The notes below the pieces were generated by a model. That model was given only the letters and a program-made list of their open reading frames with translations, ran no database searches and was not told where the DNA came from. A DNA stretch of 64,000 nt, taken from an uncultured Pelagibacteraceae bacterium (GTDB lineage Bacteria > Pseudomonadota > Alphaproteobacteria > Pelagibacterales > Pelagibacteraceae). Every line of letters starts with the position of its first letter. Within the stretch, counting starts at the first letter, position 1. The translations under genes and the position numbers were made by a program. Below, in pieces: positions 46,157 through 55,641 of this stretch. The stretch lies in assembly GCA_902555435.1 (NCBI GenBank), contig CACDRL010000001.1, forward strand, positions 191,758 to 255,757, read 5' to 3'.

Positions 46157-47179
46157 TTAACGCTCTTTATATACTATCACAGTTCTGTTAATTTTTTTTA
46201 TAACACAATTTCCAAGTGTAGTTTTAAAAGTAATTTTATTCTCTAGATTTTCTAAAATATTGACAATTTTTTTACCCCTAGGTGGAAAGTATTTTTTTCC
46301 GACTAACTGTAAAATCTGTGAAAATGACCTGAACAAAACTTCTTGAGGAAAATTAAAAAATTCTTCGTTCAAAACAATTTTATTCTCACAAATAATCGAA
46401 TTTTCCCTCAAGTTTTTTTTACAAAAGAACTCGATTGATTGGTCGACACTTTTTAAATTGTGAATTGATAATTTAAATTTACTTTTATCTAAACCTTCAT
46501 CCTCAAGATTTTTAATTAAATTTCTTATTCTTACTCTTGTAAATATTTCATCTTCATTTGATGGATCCTCTACATATTTATTAAATACTTTTTTAGAAAT
46601 GTAGATTAAATCTTTTTTTTCAACCTGTATCAAAGGTCTTAAGATATTTACATTGTTAATTAAAGTCGTTTTATCTAAAGATACGATACCCTTTAAACCA
46701 CTACCTCTTAAAAGCCTTATAAAAAAATTTTCATAAACATCATCTTCATGATGGCCAAGCAAAATATGATTAATTTTAAATTTTTTTGATTGATTAATTA
46801 ATAAGTTGTATCTTTTTTTTCTAGCAAGAGATTGGATATTACTTTTGGGTTTTTTCCCAATCCATCTTAAAATATCTAAATCTATGGAAAAATCCTTCAA
46901 AAGATTTTTTACAAATAAAGCTTCTACAGATGAATTGGTTCTCAATTTATGATCAACCAGAAAATATTTAACTTTCAAAGATTTTTTAATCGAATAAATT
47001 TTTGAAAAAAAAGCTAAAGCAAGGCTATCAGAGCCACCTGATACAGCAACCGCAAAATTATTATTTAAATTTAAATTATTTTCAAATTTATTATAGATTT
47101 TATAAATTCTTTTATCTTTTAACTTATTAAAAAGGTGCTTATGAATCTTGCTTGACGCATTCAAATTTTTTAGACTCAT
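46157..47179 (-). CDS. tilS: tRNA(Ile)-lysidine synthase
   Basis: AVSGGSDSLALAFF PP-loop motif; LLGHHEDDVYENFFIRLLRGSGLKG. Confidence 0.94.
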   Translation of the reverse strand: MSLKNLNASSKIHKHLFNKLKDKRIYKIYNKFENNLNLNNNFAVAVSGGSDSLALAFFSKIYSIKKSLKVKYFLVDHKLRTNSSVEALFVKNLLKDFSIDLDILRWIGKKPKSNIQSLARKKRYNLLINQSKKFKINHILLGHHEDDVYENFFIRLLRGSGLKGIVSLDKTTLINNVNILRPLIQVEKKDLIYISKKVFNKYVEDPSNEDEIFTRVRIRNLIKNLEDEGLDKSKFKLSIHNLKSVDQSIEFFCKKNLRENSIICENKIVLNEEFFNFPQEVLFRSFSQILQLVGKKYFPPRGKKIVNILENLENKITFKTTLGNCVIKKINRTVIVYKER

Positions 47180-48143
47180 ATTTTGCTTTTTGTATTACAG
47201 ACTGGTTTGCATTCGGATATTGTAACTCTACACCATTAATCATTTTGCAGCCCTGATCTTTTTCACCAATTTGTACCATTGAAACTCCAAGTTTTAATAA
47301 ATTTATTGGAGCTTTCTTGCCTTTTGGATATTTTTGATATCCTTCAAGATAAGCTGAAGCTGCATCAGTATAAAGTTGTCTTATTCTAAAAGTTTCGGCA
47401 TACCAATATTGAGCGCTACCCGCCAATTCGTCTTCAGGGTTTGATAAGACAAATTCTCTAAAAGCTCTTTCAGCTGTGCTGTAATCTCCAACTTTTAAAA
47501 AGCTTGTTGCAAATTCGTATTGTTCTTTTGGAGTTAAATCTATTGGTAAAATTTTATCTTCTGCTTGAAAAGTTTCCTCTACAATAGAAGCTGTTGTATC
47601 AACCGATTGAATTTGTTGGTTCTTTTCTGAAGTTTCCATATCTTTATAAGAAATTGTTCCTAAGTCTTGTGGCTGTGAGCTTCCAGGAAGTATTTGCTTT
47701 TCAATTTTAGGTGCAGAACTCAATTGTTGATTGCTGTCAATAACATTAACAGAACTTAAATCATTTTCTATATCTTGAAATCTTATCTGATTATCAGACT
47801 GTAGCTTGGATACTCTATTTGAAAGTTTATCAAGCTTAAAATTAATTTCCTCAAACTTATTAGTAAGTTCTCTAAACTGCTCTTCTACCTCTGATAATTT
47901 TAGCAAATGCCTGGTCAAGACATCTTCGGAGTTATTATCAAGATTTGATACTGATTGATTGTTTGTATTACTCTCAATTTCAATTGAACCTGAGTAAACA
48001 GCTCTTTCTAGAGTTTTTAAGTCTTTTTTAATTAAATCTAAGATTTCATAAATATTGTGATTATCTGAGTAAGCATTTCCTGAAAAAAGAAAATTTAATA
48101 TCAATATTAAGCTTAACAAAGTTGACCTGAAGAATGATCTCAT
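47139..48143 (-). CDS. cpoB: Tol-Pal system protein YbgF/CpoB
   Basis: Signal peptide, coiled coil, C-terminal TPR (YEFATSFLKVGDYSTAERAFREFV); next to pal. Confidence 0.9.
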   Translation of the reverse strand: MRSFFRSTLLSLILILNFLFSGNAYSDNHNIYEILDLIKKDLKTLERAVYSGSIEIESNTNNQSVSNLDNNSEDVLTRHLLKLSEVEEQFRELTNKFEEINFKLDKLSNRVSKLQSDNQIRFQDIENDLSSVNVIDSNQQLSSAPKIEKQILPGSSQPQDLGTISYKDMETSEKNQQIQSVDTTASIVEETFQAEDKILPIDLTPKEQYEFATSFLKVGDYSTAERAFREFVLSNPEDELAGSAQYWYAETFRIRQLYTDAASAYLEGYQKYPKGKKAPINLLKLGVSMVQIGEKDQGCKMINGVELQYPNANQSVIQKAKYESKKFECVKQDS

Positions 48144-48170
48144 TAGTTTTTTATATGATTATATAAAGGC

Positions 48171-48214
48171 AAAAAAAAGACCCTAAAAATCCAAAAACTT
48201 TTAGGGTCTTTTTT
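48171..48214 (-). terminator. Rho-independent terminator-like hairpin downstream of pal (symmetrical, potentially bidirectional)
   Basis: AAAAAAAAGACCCTAAAA-atccaaaaac-TTTTAGGGTCTTTTTT; 10-bp GACCCTAAAA/TTTTAGGGTC stem with U-tract on either strand. Confidence 0.85.
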
Positions 48215-48224
48215 AAAAAATTCT

Positions 48225-48824
48225 TTAGTTTGCTTTAACAGTTACTGATCTTCTATTTTTCGACCAAGCTAAAGGATTTGAACCTGAATCAACTGGTCTC
48301 TCTTTACCATAACTGATTACTGTAATTCTGTCAGATGAAACGCCATAAGTCATTAAATAATCTTTTGCAGCATTAGCTCTTCTTTCACCTAGTGCTAGGT
48401 TATATTCCCTTGTTCCTCTTTCATCTGCGTGACCTTCTAAGACAACAGTAATGTTAGAATTTGCTCTTAACCAAGCAGCTTGGGCTCTTAAAGTTTCTCG
48501 CGAAGCTGTTGTTAATATAGACTCGTTTGTTGCAAAGAATACTCTGTCTGCAACACCATCTGCTAAATATTTTACGCTATCAGTTCCAACGTAAACATCA
48601 CCTTGCATTTGACCTGCAATTTTTTCAATTTTAGTTACTTCTTCTTTTTTTGTTTCTTCTTTTTTTGTTTCTTCTTTTTTCGGTGCCTCTACAGCTACTT
48701 CTTTTTTAGTTGCACACGCTGTTAAAATTATTCCAGCAGAAATAACTAGTAACGCATTTTTTAAAATTTTGTTTAATCTCATTAATTTGCTCCTTGCTGC
48801 TTTTTCAAATACTATCTTTTTCAC
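48225..48824 (-). CDS. pal: Peptidoglycan-associated lipoprotein Pal
   Basis: Lipobox LTAC, OmpA-like VLEGHADERGTREYNLALGERRANAAKDYL. Confidence 0.95.
   Translation of the reverse strand: MKKIVFEKAARSKLMRLNKILKNALLVISAGIILTACATKKEVAVEAPKKEETKKEETKKEEVTKIEKIAGQMQGDVYVGTDSVKYLADGVADRVFFATNESILTTASRETLRAQAAWLRANSNITVVLEGHADERGTREYNLALGERRANAAKDYLMTYGVSSDRITVISYGKERPVDSGSNPLAWSKNRRSVTVKAN
48638..48680 (-). repeat. Short in-frame tandem repeat (15-nt unit encoding KKEET/KKEE) in the Pal linker
   Basis: ttcttctttttttgtttcttctttttttgtttcttc...; protein KKEETKKEETKKEE. Confidence 0.75.
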
Positions 48825-48888
48825 AACTAATTAGATGTTTCAACCAAAAAAATCAAGAAATTTCATCTTATTCAAGGATAAATTGATA

Positions 48889-50229
48889 TTAATTACTTAA
48901 TAAAGACGACCAAGATGGGTCAGATGCGTCTGTCTCAGTTTTTATCAATCTTTCATTGTAACCAGTTAAATCAATAGACCACAATTTAGCAGAAAAACCT
49001 TCACCTTTAGAATTGGTTTTTGTTTCTCTATAAAATATTAAAACTCTTCCATTAGGTGACCAAGATGGAGCCTCTTGATAATAGTTTTCTGTTAATAATC
49101 TTTCACCAGTTCCATCTGTTCGCATCACTCCAATATAAAACTTTCCTTTGTGTAATTTCGTAAATGCAATTAAATCACCTCTAGGAGACCAAACTGGTGT
49201 TCCATACAAACCATTCCCAAATGAAATTCTTTTTACATCACTCCCGTCATTTTTCATTACATAAATTTGCTGGTAACCACTTCTATCAGAATTAAAAGTT
49301 ATATATTTTCCATCTGGCGAATATGAGGGTGATGTATCAATTGAAGGATGATTTGTTATTCTCTCAACTAAACGGGTTTCTAAATTCATTGTATAAATAT
49401 CTGACTTACCATCTTTTGCAAAACTCATGATTATTTTTTTTCCATCAGGTGAAAATCTAGGAGCGAATGTCATTCCTGGAAAATCTCCAACAACTTCTTG
49501 TGTCCCTGTTTCAATATCTAAAAGATAAACTCGTGGCATATTTTTAAAATAAGATAAATAGGTAACCATTTGACTTGCAGGATTAAAACGTGGGGTGAGA
49601 ACAAGTTCGTTTCCCAAAGTAAGAAATTTATTATTCGCACCATCTTGATCCATAATTGCTAATTTTTTTATTCTTTGTGTTTTCGGTCCTTCCTCAGCTA
49701 CATAAATTATTCTAGTATCGAAATATCCTTTTTCACCTGTTAATCTTTCATAAACTTTGTCTGATATAATATGTCCAACTCTTCTCCAATTTGTTGGGAC
49801 GGTTGTGAATGCCAGAGCCATCATCTCTTTTGCAGCAAGCACATCCCAAAGTCTAAACTCAACTCTTAACTTATCATTAATAAAATTTACTTTACCTGTA
49901 ATAAGAGCTTGAGCTTTAATTAAATTCCAATCCTCAAATCTTGGTTTTAAATTTGCTATATCTGGAGCTTGTAAAAATGCTTTTTTATCTAAAGGATTAA
50001 ATAAACCTGAGGTTCTTAAATTATTTTCAACAATTAGTGATATCTCAGACCCTATGTTCTCTTTATCTAAGATTTGTTCAAAATTCTTCCTGGATGTTTC
50101 ATCTATTGACAATGGTGAGACAGCAAGTGGAAGAGGGTTTAAGTTTCCCCTTGTGATGTCAACTTCAATTAAAGCTAAGACTTTTATTGGAATAAAAATA
50201 AAGATAATAATTATAAATTTTTTAATCAT
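48889..50229 (-). CDS. tolB: Tol-Pal system beta-propeller protein TolB
   Basis: [39 protein letters not shown] repeats. Confidence 0.96.
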   Translation of the reverse strand: MIKKFIIIIFIFIPIKVLALIEVDITRGNLNPLPLAVSPLSIDETSRKNFEQILDKENIGSEISLIVENNLRTSGLFNPLDKKAFLQAPDIANLKPRFEDWNLIKAQALITGKVNFINDKLRVEFRLWDVLAAKEMMALAFTTVPTNWRRVGHIISDKVYERLTGEKGYFDTRIIYVAEEGPKTQRIKKLAIMDQDGANNKFLTLGNELVLTPRFNPASQMVTYLSYFKNMPRVYLLDIETGTQEVVGDFPGMTFAPRFSPDGKKIIMSFAKDGKSDIYTMNLETRLVERITNHPSIDTSPSYSPDGKYITFNSDRSGYQQIYVMKNDGSDVKRISFGNGLYGTPVWSPRGDLIAFTKLHKGKFYIGVMRTDGTGERLLTENYYQEAPSWSPNGRVLIFYRETKTNSKGEGFSAKLWSIDLTGYNERLIKTETDASDPSWSSLLSN

Positions 50230-50241
50230 AAAATCTTTATA

Positions 50242-51105
50242 CTAACCTCCTAACATCTCTCTTGCATCAAAATTTAATTGTAATTCTTTCCATCTCTCAT
50301 AACCAGAAGCTGGAACTCTTAAAGGTTGACACAATCTTACTGCTCTTAAGGCACTTTCTGCTAAGACTTTATAGAAACCTTGCCCAGGTTTATTCATTCT
50401 AGCATGATCTAAAATCTCAGTTTTAGTTACTGAACCATCTGGTTTAAGCTTTAATTTTATTCTAACTAGTAAATTTTCATCATATGGCAAACCTAAAGGG
50501 ATACTCCAACAACCAAATATTTGCGCTTTTAATGCATCTTCCTCACTTAAAGAAAGTTTGGAGTTTTCAATATTTCTGACTTGATCTTGAGTAACATCAT
50601 TATTTGTTTTTACTATTTCTGCTGTTTCTTCTTTTGATTTATCAATCAATGCAGCAATGTTATTTGGATCAAATAAGTCTTTTTTTTCAAACTCAGATAC
50701 TTGCTTTACTTCATTATCAACTTTTTCTGGATTTTGTTTTTTTTCCTCTTTGGTCTTTATTTTTTTAACTTCTTTCTCTGGCAATGGTACAGCTTCAGGA
50801 TTTTGTTTTTCTATCTTTTTGTTTTTTTTTTCTGAGACAACGGTCTTAGTTTTGGATTTTTTTACCTTTTTTGGTGGAGCTTGTTCAGAAACAAGCTTTT
50901 TTTCTTTTTCTTTTACTTTTTCAATAATTTTTTTTGCTTTAGGTGCAAAAGGTATATTTGTTTCTTCAGTTATCTGAATCAATTCAACTGAAACTATGGG
51001 GGGAAGATCTATTGGTTTTTTCGAGAGAAAAGGCAAACTTAAAGCTGTAAGGATAACCAAAGATATGTGTAAAGCAGAGGATATAACTATACTACTACTC
51101 TTCAC
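50242..51105 (-). CDS. tolA: TolA-like energy-transducing protein
   Basis: Single N-terminal TM, Lys/Glu-rich middle domain, C-terminal TonB/TolA-like domain; between tolR and tolB. Confidence 0.85.
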   Translation of the reverse strand: MKSSSIVISSALHISLVILTALSLPFLSKKPIDLPPIVSVELIQITEETNIPFAPKAKKIIEKVKEKEKKLVSEQAPPKKVKKSKTKTVVSEKKNKKIEKQNPEAVPLPEKEVKKIKTKEEKKQNPEKVDNEVKQVSEFEKKDLFDPNNIAALIDKSKEETAEIVKTNNDVTQDQVRNIENSKLSLSEEDALKAQIFGCWSIPLGLPYDENLLVRIKLKLKPDGSVTKTEILDHARMNKPGQGFYKVLAESALRAVRLCQPLRVPASGYERWKELQLNFDAREMLGG

Positions 51106-51110
51106 TAATG

Positions 51111-51527
51111 CTACCTTTGTTTAAGAGGCTCAGAGATTAGCGCAACCTTTGTAAAACCAGATCCAGATAATAAACCCATTATCTCTAAAACTCTTCCATA
51201 GTTTATTGTTTTATCTCCTCTTACATAAATTCTTGTATCGGTTCTATTTTTTGAAACAGCTAAAACTTTAGCGATTATATTGTCATACTCAACTTTTGAC
51301 TCTTGTATAAAAATTTCACCTTTTGCATTGATAGAAAGTGTTAAAGGCTCTGTTTCCTCAGGCAAAGAATCTGCGGAACTCTCAGGTAGATCAACTTGAA
51401 CACCAACTGTTAAAAGGGGTGCTGTGACCATGAATATAATTAATAGTACTAACATCACATCTACAAAAGGAGTGACGTTAATCTCACTCATTGGTTCCTT
51501 TGATGAGCGATTTAATTTAAAAGCCAT
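51111..51527 (-). CDS. tolR: TolR (ExbD family)
   Basis: MSEINVTPFVDVMLVLLIIFMVTAP. Confidence 0.96.
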   Translation of the reverse strand: MAFKLNRSSKEPMSEINVTPFVDVMLVLLIIFMVTAPLLTVGVQVDLPESSADSLPEETEPLTLSINAKGEIFIQESKVEYDNIIAKVLAVSKNRTDTRIYVRGDKTINYGRVLEIMGLLSGSGFTKVALISEPLKQR

Positions 51528-51528
51528 T

Positions 51529-52203
51529 TTAAATTATTGTTAAAAATCTTTTTGAAAAATTTTCTAATTTTTCTGAATATTTTTTTGCGTCTGTGTTAAA
51601 TTTATTGTAAGCAACTACTGCAGGAATTGCCGCTAACAGTCCTAATGCAGTTGCAAATAATGCTTCAGCTATACCAGGTGCAACTATTGCAAGACTAGTG
51701 TTTCTTGAAATTGCAATTGACTGAAAAGAATTCATAATGCCCCAAACTGTTCCAAACAATCCAATAAATGGTGCAGTTGAACCAACAGTTGCTAAAAATG
51801 TAAATCCCTTTTCAATTTTTGACATTTCTTTTTCTATTCCTCCCTCAAGGAATGCTGACATTCTCTCACTCAAATTTGTTTTGGATTTTTTCTTTAATAA
51901 GTTTTCCATGGCATTTTGGAATACCAAAGACATTGGATCTTCTAAATTACTTGGTAAACCATTATAAAAATTCTCAGCAGATTTAGAATTCCAAAATTTT
52001 TCCTCGAATTCCTCAGAAGATTTATTTATTTTTTTAAAAAGTCTATATTTTTCTATAATCACTGCCCATGAATAAACTGAACAAAGTATTAGGCTGATCA
52101 TTACTGATTTAACAACTATATCTGCTTTTAAAAATAAACTAAAAAGTGAAAAATCTGTATTTGTGCCTAGGTCAATTGCTTTTGCGGCTATATCTGCTTC
52201 CAT
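51529..52203 (-). CDS. tolQ: TolQ (MotA/TolQ/ExbB proton channel)
   Basis: FLATVGSTAPFIGLFGTVWGIMNSFQSI, APGIAEALFATALGLLAAIPAVVAYN. Confidence 0.96.
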   Translation of the reverse strand: MEADIAAKAIDLGTNTDFSLFSLFLKADIVVKSVMISLILCSVYSWAVIIEKYRLFKKINKSSEEFEEKFWNSKSAENFYNGLPSNLEDPMSLVFQNAMENLLKKKSKTNLSERMSAFLEGGIEKEMSKIEKGFTFLATVGSTAPFIGLFGTVWGIMNSFQSIAISRNTSLAIVAPGIAEALFATALGLLAAIPAVVAYNKFNTDAKKYSEKLENFSKRFLTII

Positions 52204-52256
52204 GATAACTCATCACACTTAATTGTGTCATGAATTTGACTATGTAATTTTAAAGA

Positions 52257-52751
52257 TTACTCATTTTTATATGTTTCATGAAAATAACTGGCTAAAAGAA
52301 TTGCATCAGCTTTATTTGAGTCTTTTTTTTTAGATAAATTTGACGAAAAATAAGGAAATATCTCAATAGCTCTTGTTCTGCTCGCATCTTTTTCGGAGTT
52401 AATTAAATTAAAATATTTTTTCCACTTTGCTGGTCTGACAAAATAAATTGGCAACTGCATTGCGCTACAAATACCTTTTAAAATTCCAAAAGACTGACCA
52501 AAATTAAACATACTAGTTACACCCTGGCCTGGCATAGCTGAAACTTGTTCTATGACTACTTTAATATTTTTTTTTTCATATGTTTTTATTCTAAAAGAAA
52601 TTTCATTAAAAATTTGAGATCCATTAACTTGTTTTTTATTTTTTTTTCCTTCAGTCATTGTTGGCATCTCGAGCACATCTTTAATTATTCCATCTTCTAA
52701 AAAACATATAGATCCTGATATTCCTGGATCAATTCCGATTATCAACATCAA
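52257..52751 (-). CDS. ruvC: Crossover junction endodeoxyribonuclease RuvC-like (RNase H fold)
   Basis: IIGIDPGISGSICFLEDG, VVIEQVSAMPGQGVTSMFNFGQSFGIL; upstream neighbour yebC. Confidence 0.75.
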   Translation of the reverse strand: MMLIIGIDPGISGSICFLEDGIIKDVLEMPTMTEGKKNKKQVNGSQIFNEISFRIKTYEKKNIKVVIEQVSAMPGQGVTSMFNFGQSFGILKGICSAMQLPIYFVRPAKWKKYFNLINSEKDASRTRAIEIFPYFSSNLSKKKDSNKADAILLASYFHETYKNE

Positions 52752-53473
52752 ATATTTCCTAAATTTACGTTTGAAAAAACGTTCTGGACATCATCGTCAT
52801 CTTCCAGATTTTCTAAAAACTCAATCACACCTTCTTTTTCATCATTTTGAATATCAACACTGTTAATTGGCACCCACTCAATCTCTGTGGAAATAAAATT
52901 TGCAATTGTATTTTCCAAATTTTTTTTAACATTATATATTTCATTTGAAACACATTGAACTTCATGAAATTCCTGGTGAGAAATACATTCCTCTGCACCA
53001 GCTTCTATAGCCAATTCAAAAATTTTGTCTTCTGATATTTCATTTTTATTAATCTTTATTATCCCGAGTTGTTTAAAGTTATGAGATGCTGATCCTTGCG
53101 TACCTAGACTTCCACCAGATTTTTGAAAAATGGTTCTCACATTGGAAGCTGTTCTATTTTTATTATCAGTTAAAGTTTCAACAATTACAGCAATTTTGTT
53201 TGGTCCAAATCCTTCATATCTCAAATTTTCAAAATTTACGCCAGATGCAGCAGAAGATTTATCTATTGCTCTTTCAATATTATCTTTCGGCATATTTGCT
53301 GATCTAGCAGCCTGTACTGCTGATCTTAATCTTGGGTTCATTGCAGGATCTTTATCTCCAAGCTTTGCAGCTACTGTAATTTCTTTAGATAACTTTGAGA
53401 AAATTTTTGAACGTTGCTTGTCGGCTTTTCCTTTTTTATGTTTAATACCTGCCCAATGAGAGTGACCTGCCAT
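52748..53473 (-). CDS. yebC: YebC/PmpR family regulatory/translation factor
   Basis: MAGHSHWAGIKHKKGKADKQRSKIFSKLSKEI. Confidence 0.97.
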   Translation of the reverse strand: MAGHSHWAGIKHKKGKADKQRSKIFSKLSKEITVAAKLGDKDPAMNPRLRSAVQAARSANMPKDNIERAIDKSSAASGVNFENLRYEGFGPNKIAVIVETLTDNKNRTASNVRTIFQKSGGSLGTQGSASHNFKQLGIIKINKNEISEDKIFELAIEAGAEECISHQEFHEVQCVSNEIYNVKKNLENTIANFISTEIEWVPINSVDIQNDEKEGVIEFLENLEDDDDVQNVFSNVNLGNI

Positions 53474-53480
53474 ATCTAAA

Positions 53481-54284
53481 TTAAATATTTTTTAGTTTAT
53501 CTCCAAATATATAGCTATTAATATTTTTAGCTAAACCAGTATTTATATCACAATCAACAATAACACCAGACAAAGTCCCTTCTCCAACTGCAGGAAAATG
53601 TTTGACCGAGTCTTTTTTTAGAAATCTATTTAATGAATTTTCTTTGTCCATCCCAATTACAGAATCGTAATCTCCACACATCCCAGCGTCAGTTTGGTAT
53701 CCAGTGCCATGATTTAGTATTCTTGCATCATTAGTTGGGATATGTGTGTGTGTTCCTACAACTAACGTTGCATGACCATCAAAAAAATGACCTATAGCAT
53801 TTTTCTCACTTGTAATTTCACCATGAAAATCAATTACTAATAAATCGTAGTCATCTTTTAATTTATATTCACTTAAAAATTTTTTTGAAGTTTCAAAAAC
53901 ATCTTCACACTTTTTCATAAAAACATTGCCCATAAGGTTAAGTACCCCGACTCTTATATTTTTATCTGTTTTGAAAATTTGAAAACCTCGACCAGGCGCA
54001 GGCTCAAAAAGATTTTTAGGACGTAACAATCTCTCTTCTTTCTCTATATACTTCATGATTTCTTTTTGATCCCAAACATGATTGCCAGTTGTTATTACGT
54101 TAACACCACAGTTATAAAAATCTTTGCAAATTTCTTCTGTCAAACCAACACCTTGAGCTGCAGCATTTTCGCCATTAGCAATTACAAAATCTATTTTTTT
54201 TGATTTAATTTCACTAAGTAAGCTACTTGAAAGTTTTGAACAACCAGAAATACCAACAACGTCTCCTAAAAATAAAATTCTCAA
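53481..54284 (-). CDS. TIGR00282/YmdB family metallophosphoesterase
   Basis: MRILFLGDVVG, NGENAAAQGVGLTEE, GNHVWDQKEI, GTHTHIPTNDARIL. Confidence 0.92.
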   Translation of the reverse strand: MRILFLGDVVGISGCSKLSSSLLSEIKSKKIDFVIANGENAAAQGVGLTEEICKDFYNCGVNVITTGNHVWDQKEIMKYIEKEERLLRPKNLFEPAPGRGFQIFKTDKNIRVGVLNLMGNVFMKKCEDVFETSKKFLSEYKLKDDYDLLVIDFHGEITSEKNAIGHFFDGHATLVVGTHTHIPTNDARILNHGTGYQTDAGMCGDYDSVIGMDKENSLNRFLKKDSVKHFPAVGEGTLSGVIVDCDINTGLAKNINSYIFGDKLKNI

Positions 54285-54826
54285 AATATTAAACCTCTTT
54301 CAGTAATTATTAAATCAAGCTTCTTATCATAATTATTAACTGGTACCTCTTTTAATTCTTGGAAAGAAAAAGCAAATCCTACTTTAAAGGCCTTTTTTTT
54401 TCTTTCAATTTTTTCAATATAACGATCATAAAAACCACCACCATAACCTAATCGGTTAAATTGCTTATCAAAAGCTAATAGTGGAACTAGTAATATATCT
54501 GGATAAACTTTCTTTCTAGATAATGGTTCTATAATCCCGTATTTGTTTATCTTTAATGGATTATCTTTGGACCATTCATAAAAGTCCATTTGGTTATTAT
54601 TCTCAATAATCGGTAATGAGGTAATTTTTTTATTTTTACTGAATAAATTTAAAACTTCTAAATCATCTATTTCATGATTGCATGGATAATATCCTCCAAC
54701 AATTTTGGTCTTAAGCTTATTATCCCTTAGATATTTAATCAATTTTAAAGAATTAATTTTGAAATTTTCTTGAAAATTTTTTTTTCTAAGTGATGTTATC
54801 TTTCTTCTTAATTTAGATTTATTCAC
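54281..54826 (-). CDS. 5-formyltetrahydrofolate cyclo-ligase
   Basis: VPLLAFDKQFNRLGYGGGFYDRYIE; GTG start at 54826 (VNKSKLRRKI) just after zapA stop removes the 68-nt overlap in the ORF track. Confidence 0.9.
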   Translation of the reverse strand: MNKSKLRRKITSLRKKNFQENFKINSLKLIKYLRDNKLKTKIVGGYYPCNHEIDDLEVLNLFSKNKKITSLPIIENNNQMDFYEWSKDNPLKINKYGIIEPLSRKKVYPDILLVPLLAFDKQFNRLGYGGGFYDRYIEKIERKKKAFKVGFAFSFQELKEVPVNNYDKKLDLIITERGLIF

Positions 54827-54830
54827 AAAT

Positions 54831-55277
54831 TTATTGAGGTAAATTTTCTTGTTTTGCTTTTTCGACAAAACTTGAAATTTTCTCTGCAGCAGTATCAATT
54901 AAATCTTCATATTTTTTTTGATTAGTTTCGATCTCGATTTTTAATTTATCATGATTTAAATTTAACTCTTTTATTTCTTCTTCTTTATTATCTTTATATT
55001 CATAAATTAGAGTTTTTAATTCTTTAAATTTATTTGATAAATCTTTTAATTCTTGTTTCTTTTGGTCAACTTTCTTTTTTGTTTCATAGTATTCATCCAT
55101 TATTTTAACTGATGTAATTAATAAGAGTTTATTCTCCCCTAAATTGCCAAGATCGTTTTTTAAATGATTAAATTTTTGGTTTATTTGTATTAATAATTCT
55201 TCTAGATGTTCCTCTTGTCCGTCATCACAGGACAATAAAAACTCTTTATTATTGAACTTAATACTTACATTTGCCAT
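54831..55277 (-). CDS. zapA: Cell division protein ZapA-like
   Basis: SIKFNNKEFLLSCDDGQEEHLEELLIQINQKFNHLK...NKLLLITSVKIMDEY; next to 5-FCL as commonly seen. Confidence 0.85.
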   Translation of the reverse strand: MANVSIKFNNKEFLLSCDDGQEEHLEELLIQINQKFNHLKNDLGNLGENKLLLITSVKIMDEYYETKKKVDQKKQELKDLSNKFKELKTLIYEYKDNKEEEIKELNLNHDKLKIEIETNQKKYEDLIDTAAEKISSFVEKAKQENLPQ

Positions 55278-55588
55278 TTGTCTATTTCTTCCAATAAAGT
55301 ATCTGTTTCTTGATTTAATTCATCGATTTTCTCAGAAAACTCTATTTGTTTTCTTTCTTCAACCTTTTCTTTACTTCTAAACTCATCTAATTTTTTTGAC
55401 AAAATTTCATTTTGATCTGATAGCTCTTTATATTTTTTTTCTAATTCATTTTTTTCAATCTCTAATTGATTTTTTTGTAAGTTAAGATTTTCAATATTGT
55501 TTATCAAATGTGGATTGGTTAGATCTAAATTTTTTAATTCTTCTAAAGCTAGATTAAGTTTTTTTTCTTTTTCGTTTATAGAATTCAT
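55265..55588 (-). CDS. Small coiled-coil protein (possible DUF4164-like partner of ZapA)
   Basis: 107 aa, almost entirely heptad-like K/E/L; overlaps zapA start; position between tkt and zapA. Confidence 0.6.
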   Translation of the reverse strand: MNSINEKEKKLNLALEELKNLDLTNPHLINNIENLNLQKNQLEIEKNELEKKYKELSDQNEILSKKLDEFRSKEKVEERKQIEFSEKIDELNQETDTLLEEIDKWQM

Positions 55589-55641
55589 ATATATATACTT
55601 ATATTATTAAATAGAATCTTCTTAGTCTAGTCAGGATAATT

